DNA of 54,749 nucleotides from a virus. Under the pieces are notes generated by a model. That model did not search any database. It was not told the DNA's origin and saw nothing but the letters and a program-made list of their open reading frames with translations. How positions within the stretch are numbered: the first letter of the stretch is position 1; every line of letters begins with the position of its first letter. This document shows, piece after piece, positions 24,268-30,842 of the stretch. The stretch is from the IMG/VR virus record IMGVR_UViG_3300046777_001915, positions 1 through 54,749 of that record; one strand, 5' to 3'. The position numbers and the translations under genes are program-made.

Positions 24268-24350
24268 CAAAGCCTTGCCGCATAAGCACTTGCGGTGAGG
24301 CCGGCCGGCCCCGCGAAACGTAAGTCCTTATGTCTCAACAGTTTACGTCA
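24268..24350 (+). repeat. Cassette repeat R7
   Basis: Leading hairpin GCCT, CCGCA / TGCGG, AGGC (compensatory change versus R4), core GGCCGGCCGGCCCC, inverted ACGTAAGTCCTT and third CAGTTTACGTC. Confidence 0.85.
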
Positions 24351-24373
24351 ACAAAAAATTTTTAGATTTTCTC

Positions 24374-24402
24374 TTGACAGGCTAAAGTTGAGATGCTAGA
24401 CT
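24374..24402 (+). promoter_or_regulatory. Promoter after R7
   Basis: TTGACA, 17-nt spacer, TAGACT; the CGATA box lies after the -10 (GACGATATAAGAAG), as in the promoters after R2 and R5. Confidence 0.65.
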
Positions 24403-24438
24403 TGACGATATAAGAAGTAGAGAAAGTGAGAGTGAAAG

Positions 24439-24594
24439 ATGAGTCGATACGACCAATGGAATGACGAAGATTCTGATGATGGATATGATGCTGCGCGAGA
24501 AGCATATGATCTGGGATATGGCCCTCCTGTGAATGATCGTCAGCGTCGTGAAGAAGAGGAACTCCGAGAAGAATATCGCCGAAACGGCTGGTAG
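24439..24594 (+). CDS. Charged 51-aa hypothetical protein
   Basis: Acidic first half (WNDEDSDDGYDAAREAYD), Glu/Arg-rich helix at the end (RQRREEEELREEYRR). GA-rich leader. Possibly disordered or DNA-mimicking; unknown. Confidence 0.6.
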   Translation: MSRYDQWNDEDSDDGYDAAREAYDLGYGPPVNDRQRREEEELREEYRRNGW

Positions 24595-24597
24595 GGC

Positions 24598-24626
24598 TTG
24601 ACAGCCTAAAGTTTTTCTGGTAGACT
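24598..24626 (+). promoter_or_regulatory. Internal promoter, no CGATA box
   Basis: TTGACA, 17-nt spacer, TAGACT, 4 bp after the preceding stop. Confidence 0.7.
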
Positions 24627-24649
24627 GCCGATACAAGAAAGAGAGGAAG

Positions 24650-24970
24650 ATGATGAGTCACCCTGACCCCCTGTTCGATCCCGATAACGCTTATGAGGAC
24701 GATGACATGGCCTACGTTGGCGACGAAGAAGATTCTAACTATGACGATTACAACGACTTTTACGACGAGGATGATAATAGTGGAGAGGTGGACTGGGTTG
24801 ATGAGGATATTAATGATGATATGGACGGAGATCACGAGTCCGGCCTTGCGTCATGCGGTTGGGGAACAGATGAGGATTACGGCTACTACAGAGATGACCG
24901 AGAGGATTTCCATGCCGATGATGCAATCGGTTATGTTGATTACAACGAAGATGGCCCCTACTACGATTGA
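24650..24970 (+). CDS. Highly acidic 106-aa protein, DNA-mimic candidate
   Basis: About 39% Asp/Glu with many Tyr and almost no basic residues (EDDDMAYVGDEEDSNYDD). Leader AAGAAAGAGAGGAAG. Composition resembles anti-restriction or DNA-mimic phage proteins such as Ocr or ArdA, though there is no sequence match I can claim. Own promoter; the next gene follows 18 bp later. Confidence 0.65.
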   Translation: MMSHPDPLFDPDNAYEDDDMAYVGDEEDSNYDDYNDFYDEDDNSGEVDWVDEDINDDMDGDHESGLASCGWGTDEDYGYYRDDREDFHADDAIGYVDYNEDGPYYD

Positions 24971-24988
24971 ACCCAAGGAGAGCACAGT

Positions 24989-25216
24989 ATGAACACGCAT
25001 CGCTTCTATGATATTCTCGTAGAGAATGATAATGGTGATGAGATTGCCGTTGATCGTGAGTTTCTGTTAGAGTTGCCAGAACATGATATGAGTACAGCAG
25101 TTGAAAGGCAGGAGTTTCTCGGTATCATGTTCGATACTGTTGTGGCTGCTAGTGGACTGAATGTATGTTCATTCAAGAGCGAGCCTGTACGCTTGAATAC
25201 TGTTGGAGATTTCTGA
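24989..25216 (+). CDS. Hypothetical 75-aa protein
   Basis: AAGGAG leader. Acidic, mixed fold (DILVENDNGDEIAVDREFL). Follows the acidic protein in one transcript. Unknown. Confidence 0.6.
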   Translation: MNTHRFYDILVENDNGDEIAVDREFLLELPEHDMSTAVERQEFLGIMFDTVVAASGLNVCSFKSEPVRLNTVGDF

Positions 25217-25218
25217 TC

Positions 25219-25302
25219 GTAAACCCTTGCTGCTACAGCACTTGTGGCAAGCGGGGCCGCTCGGATTAGTTCTAAGTCTTTTGCTGCCAATGACTTATGA
25301 CA
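25219..25302 (+). repeat. Cassette repeat R8
   Basis: CTTGC / GCAAG leading hairpin, CAGCACTTGTGG, core GCGGGGCCGCTCGG, inverted TTCTAAGTCTTTT, third AATGACTTATGAC. A divergent copy. Confidence 0.75.
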
Positions 25303-25324
25303 AAAAAATTCTTACAGGTTGTGC

Positions 25325-25352
25325 TTGACTTTGGTCGATAATATGGTAGAGT
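25325..25352 (+). promoter_or_regulatory. Cassette promoter, CGATA class
   Basis: TTGACT, 16-nt spacer with TCGATAAT, TAGAGT, after R8. Confidence 0.65.
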
Positions 25353-25359
25353 AAAGAAC

Positions 25360-25530
25360 ATGAGCAAACGCAAGAAAAACATGGTGTTGGTATTGAACGT
25401 GCGTCAAGTATGGGAAATAGGCAAAGGTCACAACCCCCACCTTGGAGGTAGTGGTCAGCACGATAACCGTCCCAAGCGTCTTCGGACTCGCGGGGCGAAC
25501 AATCGAAAGGCAATAGGAGATGGCTGGTAG
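25360..25530 (+). CDS. 56-aa basic protein with RPKRxRTR motif
   Basis: Reads from an ATG only 7 bp after the -10 box, so the message is nearly leaderless. The C-terminal half has GQHDNRPKRLRTRGANNRK, closely matched by YDSRPKRRRTRN in the overlapping gene at 35063; the preceding segment (a W and a GH pair) matches too. The two are paralogues. Basic, possibly nucleic-acid binding. Confidence 0.65.
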   Translation: MSKRKKNMVLVLNVRQVWEIGKGHNPHLGGSGQHDNRPKRLRTRGANNRKAIGDGW

Positions 25531-25536
25531 TCTCTG

Positions 25537-25574
25537 CTAATCCTTCGGATTCGGCTACAATGGCTTGTAGTCAG
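25537..25574 (+). repeat. TCTAATCC...AGTCAG element, copy 1
   Basis: Short hairpin AATCC-TTC-GGATT followed about 15 nt later by TAGTCAG. Similar elements lie at 30753 and 38303, each just ahead of a promoter. Confidence 0.5.
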
Positions 25575-25577
25575 CAC

Positions 25578-25606
25578 TTGACAGAATAATCTTTCTAAAG
25601 TAGAAT
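25578..25606 (+). promoter_or_regulatory. Internal promoter, no CGATA box
   Basis: TTGACA, 17-nt spacer, TAGAAT. Confidence 0.7.
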
Positions 25607-25615
25607 GGTGCAAGC

Positions 25616-25690
25616 ATGAGTTTCAGTGAGAAAATCTTGTTTCTGGCGAGTTTTTTGGGCGGTTGTGTGGCAACCTATCTTATAAACTAA
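25616..25690 (+). CDS. 24-aa membrane peptide
   Basis: Begins 9 bp after the -10 box. One hydrophobic span (ILFLASFLGGCVATYLI). Short, but directly behind a good promoter. Confidence 0.4.
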   Translation: MSFSEKILFLASFLGGCVATYLIN

Positions 25691-25703
25691 AAGGAAAAGA
25701 GCC

Positions 25704-25826
25704 ATGGATGGTTATGTGATTTTCGGTTTGGGTATGGCTGCTGGGATTCTGGTATCCTATTTGATGAGCGATCTTGTATTTGAACATAAGGAGTTTGGGG
25801 ATGAAGGTGAATGTGATAATTACTGA
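25704..25826 (+). CDS. 40-aa membrane peptide
   Basis: AAAGGAAAAG leader. Hydrophobic span (YVIFGLGMAAGILVSYLM) and acidic tail. Its 3' end overlaps the next gene by 26 bp in another frame. Confidence 0.5.
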   Translation: MDGYVIFGLGMAAGILVSYLMSDLVFEHKEFGDEGECDNY

Positions 25827-26031
25827 TACGCTGGGTGGTGAAGCTAATTATGGTTGGGTTAACCGATATGGATTTGATCTACCCAATGAAGCCTCACAGC
25901 GTACTATTACATATTACGCGAAGAAAGCTGTTGGTATGACAAACGTAAAGGCTGACACCTATGACTATGGTGAGAGCCTAACCATCAAGCCTCGTGGATA
26001 TAATCAGGTTATTTTTGTGGATTTTGAGTGA
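25801..26031 (+). CDS. Hypothetical 76-aa protein
   Basis: Start at the ATG following AAGGAG (spacing 8); the longer frame overlaps the membrane peptide further. Alpha/beta pattern with VNVIITDTLGGEANYGWV. Unknown. Confidence 0.6.
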   Translation: MKVNVIITDTLGGEANYGWVNRYGFDLPNEASQRTITYYAKKAVGMTNVKADTYDYGESLTIKPRGYNQVIFVDFE

Positions 26032-26034
26032 ACG

Positions 26035-26117
26035 CAAAGCCTTATCCCTAAAGCACTTAGGGTGAGGCGGAGCGGCCCGATTTGTCGTAAGTTCTTATCT
26101 GCCATAGGTTTAGAACA
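26035..26117 (+). repeat. Cassette repeat R9
   Basis: Leading hairpin GCCT, CCCTAA / TTAGGG, AGGC, core GCGGAGCGGCCCG, inverted GTCGTAAGTTCTT, weak third GGTTTAGAAC. Confidence 0.85.
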
Positions 26118-26142
26118 AAAAATAATTTTTTCACTAAATCTA

Positions 26143-26170
26143 TTGACAATAGCCGATACTCTTGTAGAAT
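26143..26170 (+). promoter_or_regulatory. Cassette promoter, CGATA class
   Basis: TTGACA, 16-nt spacer with CCGATA, TAGAAT, after R9. Confidence 0.75.
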
Positions 26171-26191
26171 AGCCATAACTACAGGAGAATA

Positions 26192-26752
26192 ATGATGTTC
26201 ACGATGCGTGACTTTCATAAGATCAAGAACGGAATCAAGTGTTTGGAGCCGGAAACCTATTTTTGCCCCAAACTGAACAAGTTAGCGTATACTCTTTCTC
26301 GTCTTGACCCGTATGCTATTGGTCAATGCGGCGAGAAACTGATGGCTCGTCGGCTGCGTCAAAACGGATATGATGTCAAGAGGCATGGTGGTACGAAATC
26401 TTTTGACATTCTTTTGAACGACAACATTCGTTGCGAAGTCAAGACTGCTAAGATGTTTCCCAAACACACCAAGAAAGGCTCCAAGAGCATTTGCGTTTTC
26501 AGTGGTGTCAAGCCTGAATGTTTCGATATTTTGTTCATGATTTTTATTACTCCTAATGGACTAGTGACAAAATGGAGTGAGCAAAAGCATGTCAAGAAGT
26601 ATACGCAAAATCTGACTCGACAAGATAGCGGGTATTATCTCTATTTTGATGCGACTTGTGATAATGCCAATATGGCATACAACGACGATATTCGAGATTT
26701 TTTCAAGTTCTACCCAAATTCTCTAAAGAAGGTAGGTACTGTTGGTCGATAA
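26192..26752 (+). CDS. PD-(D/E)XK-type nuclease
   Basis: 186 residues. A helix AIGQCGEKLMARRLRQNGYDV leads into SFDILLNDN and RCEVKTAK, the D...ExK active-site order of restriction-endonuclease-like folds, after a variable N-terminal 45 residues. It could be a Holliday-junction or host-DNA nuclease. One of the larger genes of the cassette region and alone in its unit. Start after AGGAG. Confidence 0.65.
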   Translation: MMFTMRDFHKIKNGIKCLEPETYFCPKLNKLAYTLSRLDPYAIGQCGEKLMARRLRQNGYDVKRHGGTKSFDILLNDNIRCEVKTAKMFPKHTKKGSKSICVFSGVKPECFDILFMIFITPNGLVTKWSEQKHVKKYTQNLTRQDSGYYLYFDATCDNANMAYNDDIRDFFKFYPNSLKKVGTVGR

Positions 26753-26815
26753 TAGATATAGGACAAGAGGACAAGCCTTACGCAACTGAACGGGATAGAT
26801 TTCTAAAGTTTCCGC

Positions 26816-26844
26816 TTGACAAATGACGATAATAGATGTAGAAT
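26816..26844 (+). promoter_or_regulatory. CGATA-class promoter without a cassette repeat
   Basis: TTGACA, 17-nt spacer with ACGATAATAGATG, TAGAAT. The 134-bp gap before the next gene holds no cassette repeat, so box and repeat are separable. Confidence 0.8.
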
Positions 26845-26886
26845 GGTTGGAGTTGTGGTTCTAGTTTTTCTAACGAAAGGGTTGAT

Positions 26887-27294
26887 ATGAGCGATTTGAC
26901 GTTTGTGATTGGTGGTATTGTTGTTGTTGCTACTGCTGTGATTGCATTCCTGACGTATTCTGTGTACGGTGGTGTGCATGGATCACTGAGTACAGCAAAG
27001 GTTGGCGAAGTGTATAACTTTGTTTATGAACAGCCCGCAAAGGGCGATCCTGAGCGTTATCTTGCTAAGGTTCTGGATGTTCATACTCTGGACAGTGCAA
27101 GTATCCGAAGACTGAATACCCGTAGTGCGTATCGTCGTAATGATCCGCAGTTTGTGCGTACCAGTCATCTTGTTACTTGCAAGATGCCGAATGGCAGTGT
27201 TCGTAACTTCTACGCAGAGCGTACTACCAACTGTCGTAGACCTTTGCTGGCTGGTGCTTTGTTCAAGAGCGGTTTGGCCGCGATGATGTTCTAG
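26887..27294 (+). CDS. Membrane-anchored 135-aa hypothetical protein
   Basis: AAAGGG leader. An N-terminal span (FVIGGIVVVATAVIAFLTYS) and a basic soluble region of about 105 residues with LVTCKMPNGSVRNFYAERT. Single-pass anchor, orientation uncertain. Unknown family. Confidence 0.65.
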   Translation: MSDLTFVIGGIVVVATAVIAFLTYSVYGGVHGSLSTAKVGEVYNFVYEQPAKGDPERYLAKVLDVHTLDSASIRRLNTRSAYRRNDPQFVRTSHLVTCKMPNGSVRNFYAERTTNCRRPLLAGALFKSGLAAMMF

Positions 27295-27307
27295 TATCAA
27301 ATGTCGA

Positions 27308-27397
27308 GCCAAGCCCTAAGGTGTTGCTATTGCAGCACTTAGGGTAAGGCCGCGCCGCCCCGCATGACGTAAGTCCTTATCCGACAAGGGTTTAGAT
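27308..27397 (+). repeat. Cassette repeat R10
   Basis: Extended leading hairpin (CCCTAAGGTG / GCACTTAGGG, 13-nt loop), core GGCCGCGCCGCCCCG, inverted GACGTAAGTCCTT, weak third GGGTTTAG. Confidence 0.85.
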
Positions 27398-27425
27398 AGC
27401 GAAACTTTTTCTAAGGTTTTTCCTC

Positions 27426-27453
27426 TTGACAAGCCGATAATACATGATAGAAT
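27426..27453 (+). promoter_or_regulatory. Cassette promoter, CGATA class
   Basis: TTGACA, 16-nt spacer with CCGATAATA, TAGAAT. Confidence 0.8.
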
Positions 27454-27476
27454 CGGTGAACACAAGGAGAAAAAAG

Positions 27477-27734
27477 ATGTTGACTCGATATGCTATGACT
27501 GATGCGGTTGACCGAAATGTTGTCGGTGACGATGTGGTGTTTAGCGGTATCAGTGTGGGTGGTCGTCCGTTTAGCATTACCACAAAACTGAGTGATGCTA
27601 ACGAATGGCTGAATGGCGGTTTGATTCAAAACTGCTTCCCGTATCTCAATGCCGATGATCGTGAGATTCTCATGACCGGTATTGACGCAGAAACGTGGGA
27701 TGAGATGTTTGGGGGTGTGGAGGAAGATGAATGA
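27477..27734 (+). CDS. Acidic 85-aa hypothetical protein
   Basis: Start after AAGGAGAAAA; the longer frame enters the promoter. Acidic with beta-rich centre (VVFSGISVGGRPFSITTK). First of four coupled genes ending at 28586. Confidence 0.65.
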   Translation: MLTRYAMTDAVDRNVVGDDVVFSGISVGGRPFSITTKLSDANEWLNGGLIQNCFPYLNADDREILMTGIDAETWDEMFGGVEEDE

Positions 27735-27913
27735 CAATGTATACTTGGGCCGTGGTCAAAGACTGTCGGCTGGTTGGATATGTCAAAGCGTTTAGCGAAT
27801 GGGACGCTATGCGTATGGCTAACATGAAGTATGGCGATAGATTGTTTGTAGAACGAGTGTATATTGGGGATTGGATCGCTGACGCTAAAGAGGTAAAAAA
27901 TGAGCCTGTCTGA
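27731..27913 (+). CDS. Hypothetical 60-aa protein
   Basis: Overlaps the upstream gene by 4 bp. WAVVKDCRLVGYVKAFSEWDAMRMANMK resembles small phage proteins with a strand-strand-helix fold. Unknown role. Confidence 0.6.
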   Translation: MTMYTWAVVKDCRLVGYVKAFSEWDAMRMANMKYGDRLFVERVYIGDWIADAKEVKNEPV

Positions 27914-28097
27914 AGAAGAAAAGAGTCTGATTGCGGATCATGTCGCTGCTTTTGCTATGAGAATGATTCTTTCTATTGGCAAAACAGAGCAAGAGATTCA
28001 TGCTGACTTGGATGACTTTCATCAGTTTTTCTGCAAGGCTTTGGAAGCAGCCAAGCGTGATGCTCGCTATGAAGCATTGACCACAACCCTAAACTGA
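27900..28097 (+). CDS. Helical 65-aa hypothetical protein
   Basis: Overlaps the 60-aa gene by 14 bp. All-helical (LIADHVAAFAMRMILSIG, FHQFFCKALEAAKRD). Unknown. Confidence 0.6.
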   Translation: MSLSEEEKSLIADHVAAFAMRMILSIGKTEQEIHADLDDFHQFFCKALEAAKRDARYEALTTTLN

Positions 28098-28106
28098 AAG
28101 GTTTAT

Positions 28107-28586
28107 ATGCCTAACTGGTGCATGAACAAGTTGACGGTTTCCCATCCTAATAAGGATATGGTTGATAGGTTTGAAAAAGCCTACAATCTAGGTAAGGCTT
28201 GTAGTGAGTTTTTGCCGTTGCCGGAGGGCGAAGATTGGTATAACTGGCAAATCAACAACTGGGGAACCAAGTGGGATATTGGGGCCGATGTTGGCACAGA
28301 AAAAGAGGAACGATATGGTTTGAAAGCCACTAGGGTTGATAACGAGGTTTGTTGCTCTTTTGATAGTGCCTGGAGTCCTCCTGTCGGTTTATATGAGAAA
28401 CTTGTAGAATTAGGATATAATGTACGAGCAACCTATTGGGAACCGGGGATGGCTTTCTGTGGTATATGGGATAATGGTGCTGATAACTACTGCGACTACA
28501 ATAGTAAGGATATGATTCCTGTAGCATTGTGGAACGAGTATGATATGCAGGAGTTTTTCAAAGACGATGAGGAAGTAAACGCCTAG
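28107..28586 (+). CDS. Api92-like (DUF1281-type) phage protein
   Basis: 159 residues starting MPNWCMNKLTVSHPN, with a central CSFDSAWSPPVGLYEKL block and YWEPGMAFCGIW, the hallmarks of the Api92-like family with ferredoxin-like folds found in phages and plasmids. Biochemical role not established. Last gene of a four-gene unit and followed directly by repeat R11. Confidence 0.75.
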   Translation: MPNWCMNKLTVSHPNKDMVDRFEKAYNLGKACSEFLPLPEGEDWYNWQINNWGTKWDIGADVGTEKEERYGLKATRVDNEVCCSFDSAWSPPVGLYEKLVELGYNVRATYWEPGMAFCGIWDNGADNYCDYNSKDMIPVALWNEYDMQEFFKDDEEVNA

Positions 28587-28589
28587 ATC

Positions 28590-28684
28590 GTCCCTTCGCC
28601 CTAAGTGCTTTGCCCAAGGGTACTTAGGACGAGGGTGGCCCGCCGAGTTTGTCGTAAGTGCTTGTGTATCATAGGGTTACATCA
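28590..28684 (+). repeat. Cassette repeat R11
   Basis: Leading hairpin CCTAAGT / ACTTAGG with a 16-nt loop, flanked by CCCT / AGGG; core GGTGGCCCGCCG, inverted GTCGTAAGTGCTT, weak third site. It is followed not by a protein gene but by the 28750-29295 RNA. Confidence 0.85.
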
Positions 28685-28719
28685 ATACAAAAAATTTTTG
28701 GAATTCCTACAGATGGCTC

Positions 28720-28748
28720 TTGACAAGTGACGATAATAGATGTAGAAT
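28720..28748 (+). promoter_or_regulatory. CGATA-class promoter of the structured RNA
   Basis: TTGACA, 17-nt spacer with ACGATAATAGATG, TAGAAT. The nearest protein start lies almost 600 bp downstream, after another promoter. Confidence 0.8.
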
Positions 28749-28749
28749 G

Positions 28750-29295
28750 ATTGAGTAAGACAAAACAAACTTTCGTAGGTCCATGCGACGGGACTAGATT
28801 AGGATAAGCCATTACGATAAACCCCGCATGTCTCGGCAGAGATGGGGTTGACAACGGGCTTATACGTTGTATAGTAATGCTAATCTATGGGGGATGGCGT
28901 CCTCATTACGACCAATATAATGCGTGAGTCTAGCGACTAGATTGGGATAACCTGTACGATAAACCTACGGTCTGTTATGCAGCGTGGGGTTGCCTAACGG
29001 GGTTATACGTTGGGATAGTATACCAATCTACTAAGGTGCGAATCCTTGGTCACGCTTCATATAACAGACAGGCGGAGTAACTGAGGCGCACCATCGTATG
29101 TGTGTCCCGGCCTGTCTACAATACAACCAGTAATCGCTTTGAAATAGCATGGTGATAAGATACTGATCATATCTTTAGGGACCAATGTCGTGAGCGGTTT
29201 CCAACGAGAGAGCCCCATTGGGAGGGTGGGTTTGAGGATCCCAACAACAAACCTAACTAGCGTTGGAGTATAGAACCGGATCGTAAAAGGTTCGC
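28750..29295 (+). ncRNA. Large structured RNA with tandem homologous domains
   Basis: No sensible reading frame. Domain A (28773-28911) and domain B (28922-29055) share a nested helix plan with compensatory changes: TAGATTAG/CTAATCTA in A against TAGATTGG/CCAATCTA in B, and ATAAGCC/GGCTTAT against ATAACC/GGTTAT. Both keep ACGATAAACC and TTATACGTTG. Further stems include AGACAGGC/GCCTGTCT (29066, 29110), CCAATG/CATTGG crossing CCAACG/CGTTGG (possible pseudoknot), GGTTTG/CAAACC and GAACC/GGTTC. Its own promoter is upstream and a new one starts at 29299. Size and ornate fold recall the large phage RNAs ROOL and GOLLD; identity is unproven. Confidence 0.75.
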
Positions 29296-29298
29296 TGG

Positions 29299-29327
29299 TT
29301 GACAATACAAATAAGATAGTGTAGAAT
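29299..29327 (+). promoter_or_regulatory. Internal promoter, no CGATA box
   Basis: TTGACA, 17-nt spacer, TAGAAT, at the end of the structured RNA. Confidence 0.75.
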
Positions 29328-29345
29328 GTAGGCTAAGGAGAACTT

Positions 29346-29570
29346 ATGACTGTAGCAGAATTGATTGAGCAGTTGAAGAATTATCCGTCTGATATGAGGG
29401 TTCTTACTCTTGGATATGAGGGTGGGTATAATGATGTTAAGCTGAACACTGAAGAGATTGTGTTCAATTTCTCCAAAAATGATGCTTGGTATTATGGGCC
29501 TCATGAGTGTGTGAAGTATACTGATTATGATACTGGTACTAAATGTCTCGTTGTTATGAGGACAAAATGA
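29346..29570 (+). CDS. Hypothetical 74-aa protein
   Basis: AAGGAG leader. MTVAELIEQLKNYPSDMRV resembles a common phage/bacterial small-protein N-terminus (helix then beta strand), followed by a Tyr-rich acidic region. First of five overlapping genes to 30534. Confidence 0.65.
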   Translation: MTVAELIEQLKNYPSDMRVLTLGYEGGYNDVKLNTEEIVFNFSKNDAWYYGPHECVKYTDYDTGTKCLVVMRTK

Positions 29571-29767
29571 AAGGTTACGCTATTATCTGTGAGTATGGGG
29601 CTGGTTGTATCCATGAAGAAACCCATATGGTCTGTAAAACCAAAAAGATTGCCGAAGCATGGTTTGATGCTCTTGACTATACTGTTAGACCTGTTAGGAT
29701 AGAAGAGATTGATATAGAAACCAAACTGCCTAGTAAGCCTAACAAGAAGAAAAAGAAGAAGAAATGA
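29567..29767 (+). CDS. 66-aa protein with poly-Lys tail
   Basis: Overlaps the upstream gene by 4 bp (ATGA). Alpha/beta body, then a tail of about nine consecutive or near-consecutive lysines, possibly for RNA or DNA contact. Unknown. Confidence 0.65.
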   Translation: MKGYAIICEYGAGCIHEETHMVCKTKKIAEAWFDALDYTVRPVRIEEIDIETKLPSKPNKKKKKKK

Positions 29768-29964
29768 AAACCGAAACTGTCGAATTGACTCACACCGAAC
29801 TCAACTACATATTGAACCTGATAGGAGAGAATATTCGAGAGGGTTACTATTGGGGTAATGAGAAGCAATTTAGAAAAATGCAATCTAAGTTACTCGATAA
29901 GCTTTTAGAAATCCATGACGATGAAATTCTTAGAAAGGTGCGTAGCACTAATGGAATGGATTAG
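29764..29964 (+). CDS. Helical 66-aa hypothetical protein
   Basis: Overlaps by 4 bp. Helical (TELNYILNLIGENIREGYY, MQSKLLDKLLEIHDDE). Similar small phage proteins are common; no function can be assigned. Confidence 0.6.
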   Translation: MKTETVELTHTELNYILNLIGENIREGYYWGNEKQFRKMQSKLLDKLLEIHDDEILRKVRSTNGMD

Positions 29965-30208
29965 TTTCTTTGAAAAGCAGCCAGAGCAGGGACAGGGTAT
30001 CTGGTATTATGGTGAACATATTGGTGTGTGGGCTGGAGAATATTGTTATGCTCCAGAAGATCCAGTAAGCCCTCATCTTATTTTCTGTCATGAGAGTCCT
30101 GGCCTTGTTGATCGAATGGATGCTCCGTGGTGGATGCCAGATGATGGTGTGATGAGCAGACCGATTAAGCCTGCAAAAGACTACCCAGAGGATTATCCTA
30201 ATGGCTAA
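29951..30208 (+). CDS. Trp-rich 85-aa protein (DUF551-like start)
   Basis: Start chosen at ATG 29951. MEWISFFEKQPEQGQGIWYY resembles the W-I-x-x-x-x-x-x-P-E opening of DUF551 phage proteins; the rest is rich in Trp and Pro. Role unknown. Confidence 0.6.
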   Translation: MEWISFFEKQPEQGQGIWYYGEHIGVWAGEYCYAPEDPVSPHLIFCHESPGLVDRMDAPWWMPDDGVMSRPIKPAKDYPEDYPNG

Positions 30209-30413
30209 AAACTTTAGAGACTTAAATACTGTGGAAGCTTGTGATATGAATCGTGAGCAAGCCATTATCTATGTTCTGAATTTTCTTAACTCTCGTATGA
30301 GTGCAATGAGTAATGCTCAGAGAAACAAGGTTAAAGAATTGATTGGGCTGCATGAGATATCAGCTCCTGAACTTGTGAACAAGTATATAGAATTGGTGCG
30401 AGACAATGCTTAA
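30201..30413 (+). CDS. Helical 70-aa hypothetical protein
   Basis: Overlaps the Trp-rich gene by 8 bp. Two or three helices (REQAIIYVLNFLNSRM, APELVNKYIELVRDN). Unknown. Confidence 0.6.
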   Translation: MAKNFRDLNTVEACDMNREQAIIYVLNFLNSRMSAMSNAQRNKVKELIGLHEISAPELVNKYIELVRDNA

Positions 30414-30534
30414 AACACTTAGCGATATTTGTCCGTGTGGCAAATGTGATGTTCTAGTATACAAATATGACCATGACTATGGTATTATATGGCACTTCTG
30501 TGCAAACTGCCATTGGTGGTATGTTGCTAACTAG
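30406..30534 (+). CDS. 42-aa zinc-ribbon protein
   Basis: Two cysteine knuckles, CPCGKC and CANCHWW, 20 residues apart: a minimal zinc ribbon. Overlaps the upstream gene by 8 bp. May bind nucleic acid or RNA polymerase; this is inference. Confidence 0.65.
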   Translation: MLKTLSDICPCGKCDVLVYKYDHDYGIIWHFCANCHWWYVAN

Positions 30535-30540
30535 TGATCA

Positions 30541-30610
30541 CATAAAGACTTAGGACAAGTTCGGCGGGCCGAAATCGTCGTAAGTGCTTATAGTTCAACA
30601 CTTTGCGATT
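30541..30610 (+). repeat. Cassette repeat R12
   Basis: AAAGACTTAGGAC, core GTTCGGCGGGCCG, inverted GTCGTAAGTGCTT, third AACACTTTGCG. Confidence 0.8.
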
Positions 30611-30625
30611 TTCTAAAGACTTCTC

Positions 30626-30654
30626 TTGACTCTTGCCGATAATAGATGTATACT
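30626..30654 (+). promoter_or_regulatory. Cassette promoter, CGATA class
   Basis: TTGACT, 17-nt spacer with CCGATAATAGATG, TATACT. Confidence 0.8.
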
Positions 30655-30760
30655 AAGGCAGACGATAGATGAGGGCCGCTGGCAGAATGATATCAAAGAA
30701 GCCACGGTTAAATGCAAAGCCGAGTATGGCATAACCCAATCTATCTGTCTTGTCTAATCC
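30655..30760 (+). ncRNA. Possible small structured RNA or decayed gene
   Basis: Directly behind a good promoter but without a protein start. AGACG-ATAGAT pairs with ATCTAT-C-TGTCT to close a domain containing GGTTA/TAACC. One frame stays open across it and looks protein-like (WQNDIKEATVKCKAEYG) yet has no ATG, GTG or TTG. Either an sRNA or a gene remnant. Confidence 0.35.
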
Positions 30761-30790
30761 TTCGGATTCGGATAGGGTGGATGTAGTCAG
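30753..30790 (+). repeat. TCTAATCC...AGTCAG element, copy 2
   Basis: Same AATCC-TTC-GGATT hairpin and distal TAGTCAG as copy 1, about 18 bp ahead of the next promoter. Confidence 0.5.
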
Positions 30791-30807
30791 CCAGTGTATA
30801 GGGTCTA

Positions 30808-30836
30808 TTGACAACAACTGAACGATAGAGTATAGT
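30808..30836 (+). promoter_or_regulatory. Internal promoter, no CGATA box
   Basis: TTGACA, 17-nt spacer, TATAGT, ending 6 bp before the next ATG, so the message is nearly leaderless. Confidence 0.6.
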
Positions 30837-30842
30837 ATAAGT

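Noticed and set aside
28750-29295. tmRNA or a clustered tRNA set
   Set aside because: No T-loop TTCGA with a 3' acceptor partner and no tag frame were found.
20118-30265. Numerous minus-strand frames over the cassette genes
   Set aside because: They run through promoters and repeats, have no ribosome sites and are shadows of the plus-strand genes.
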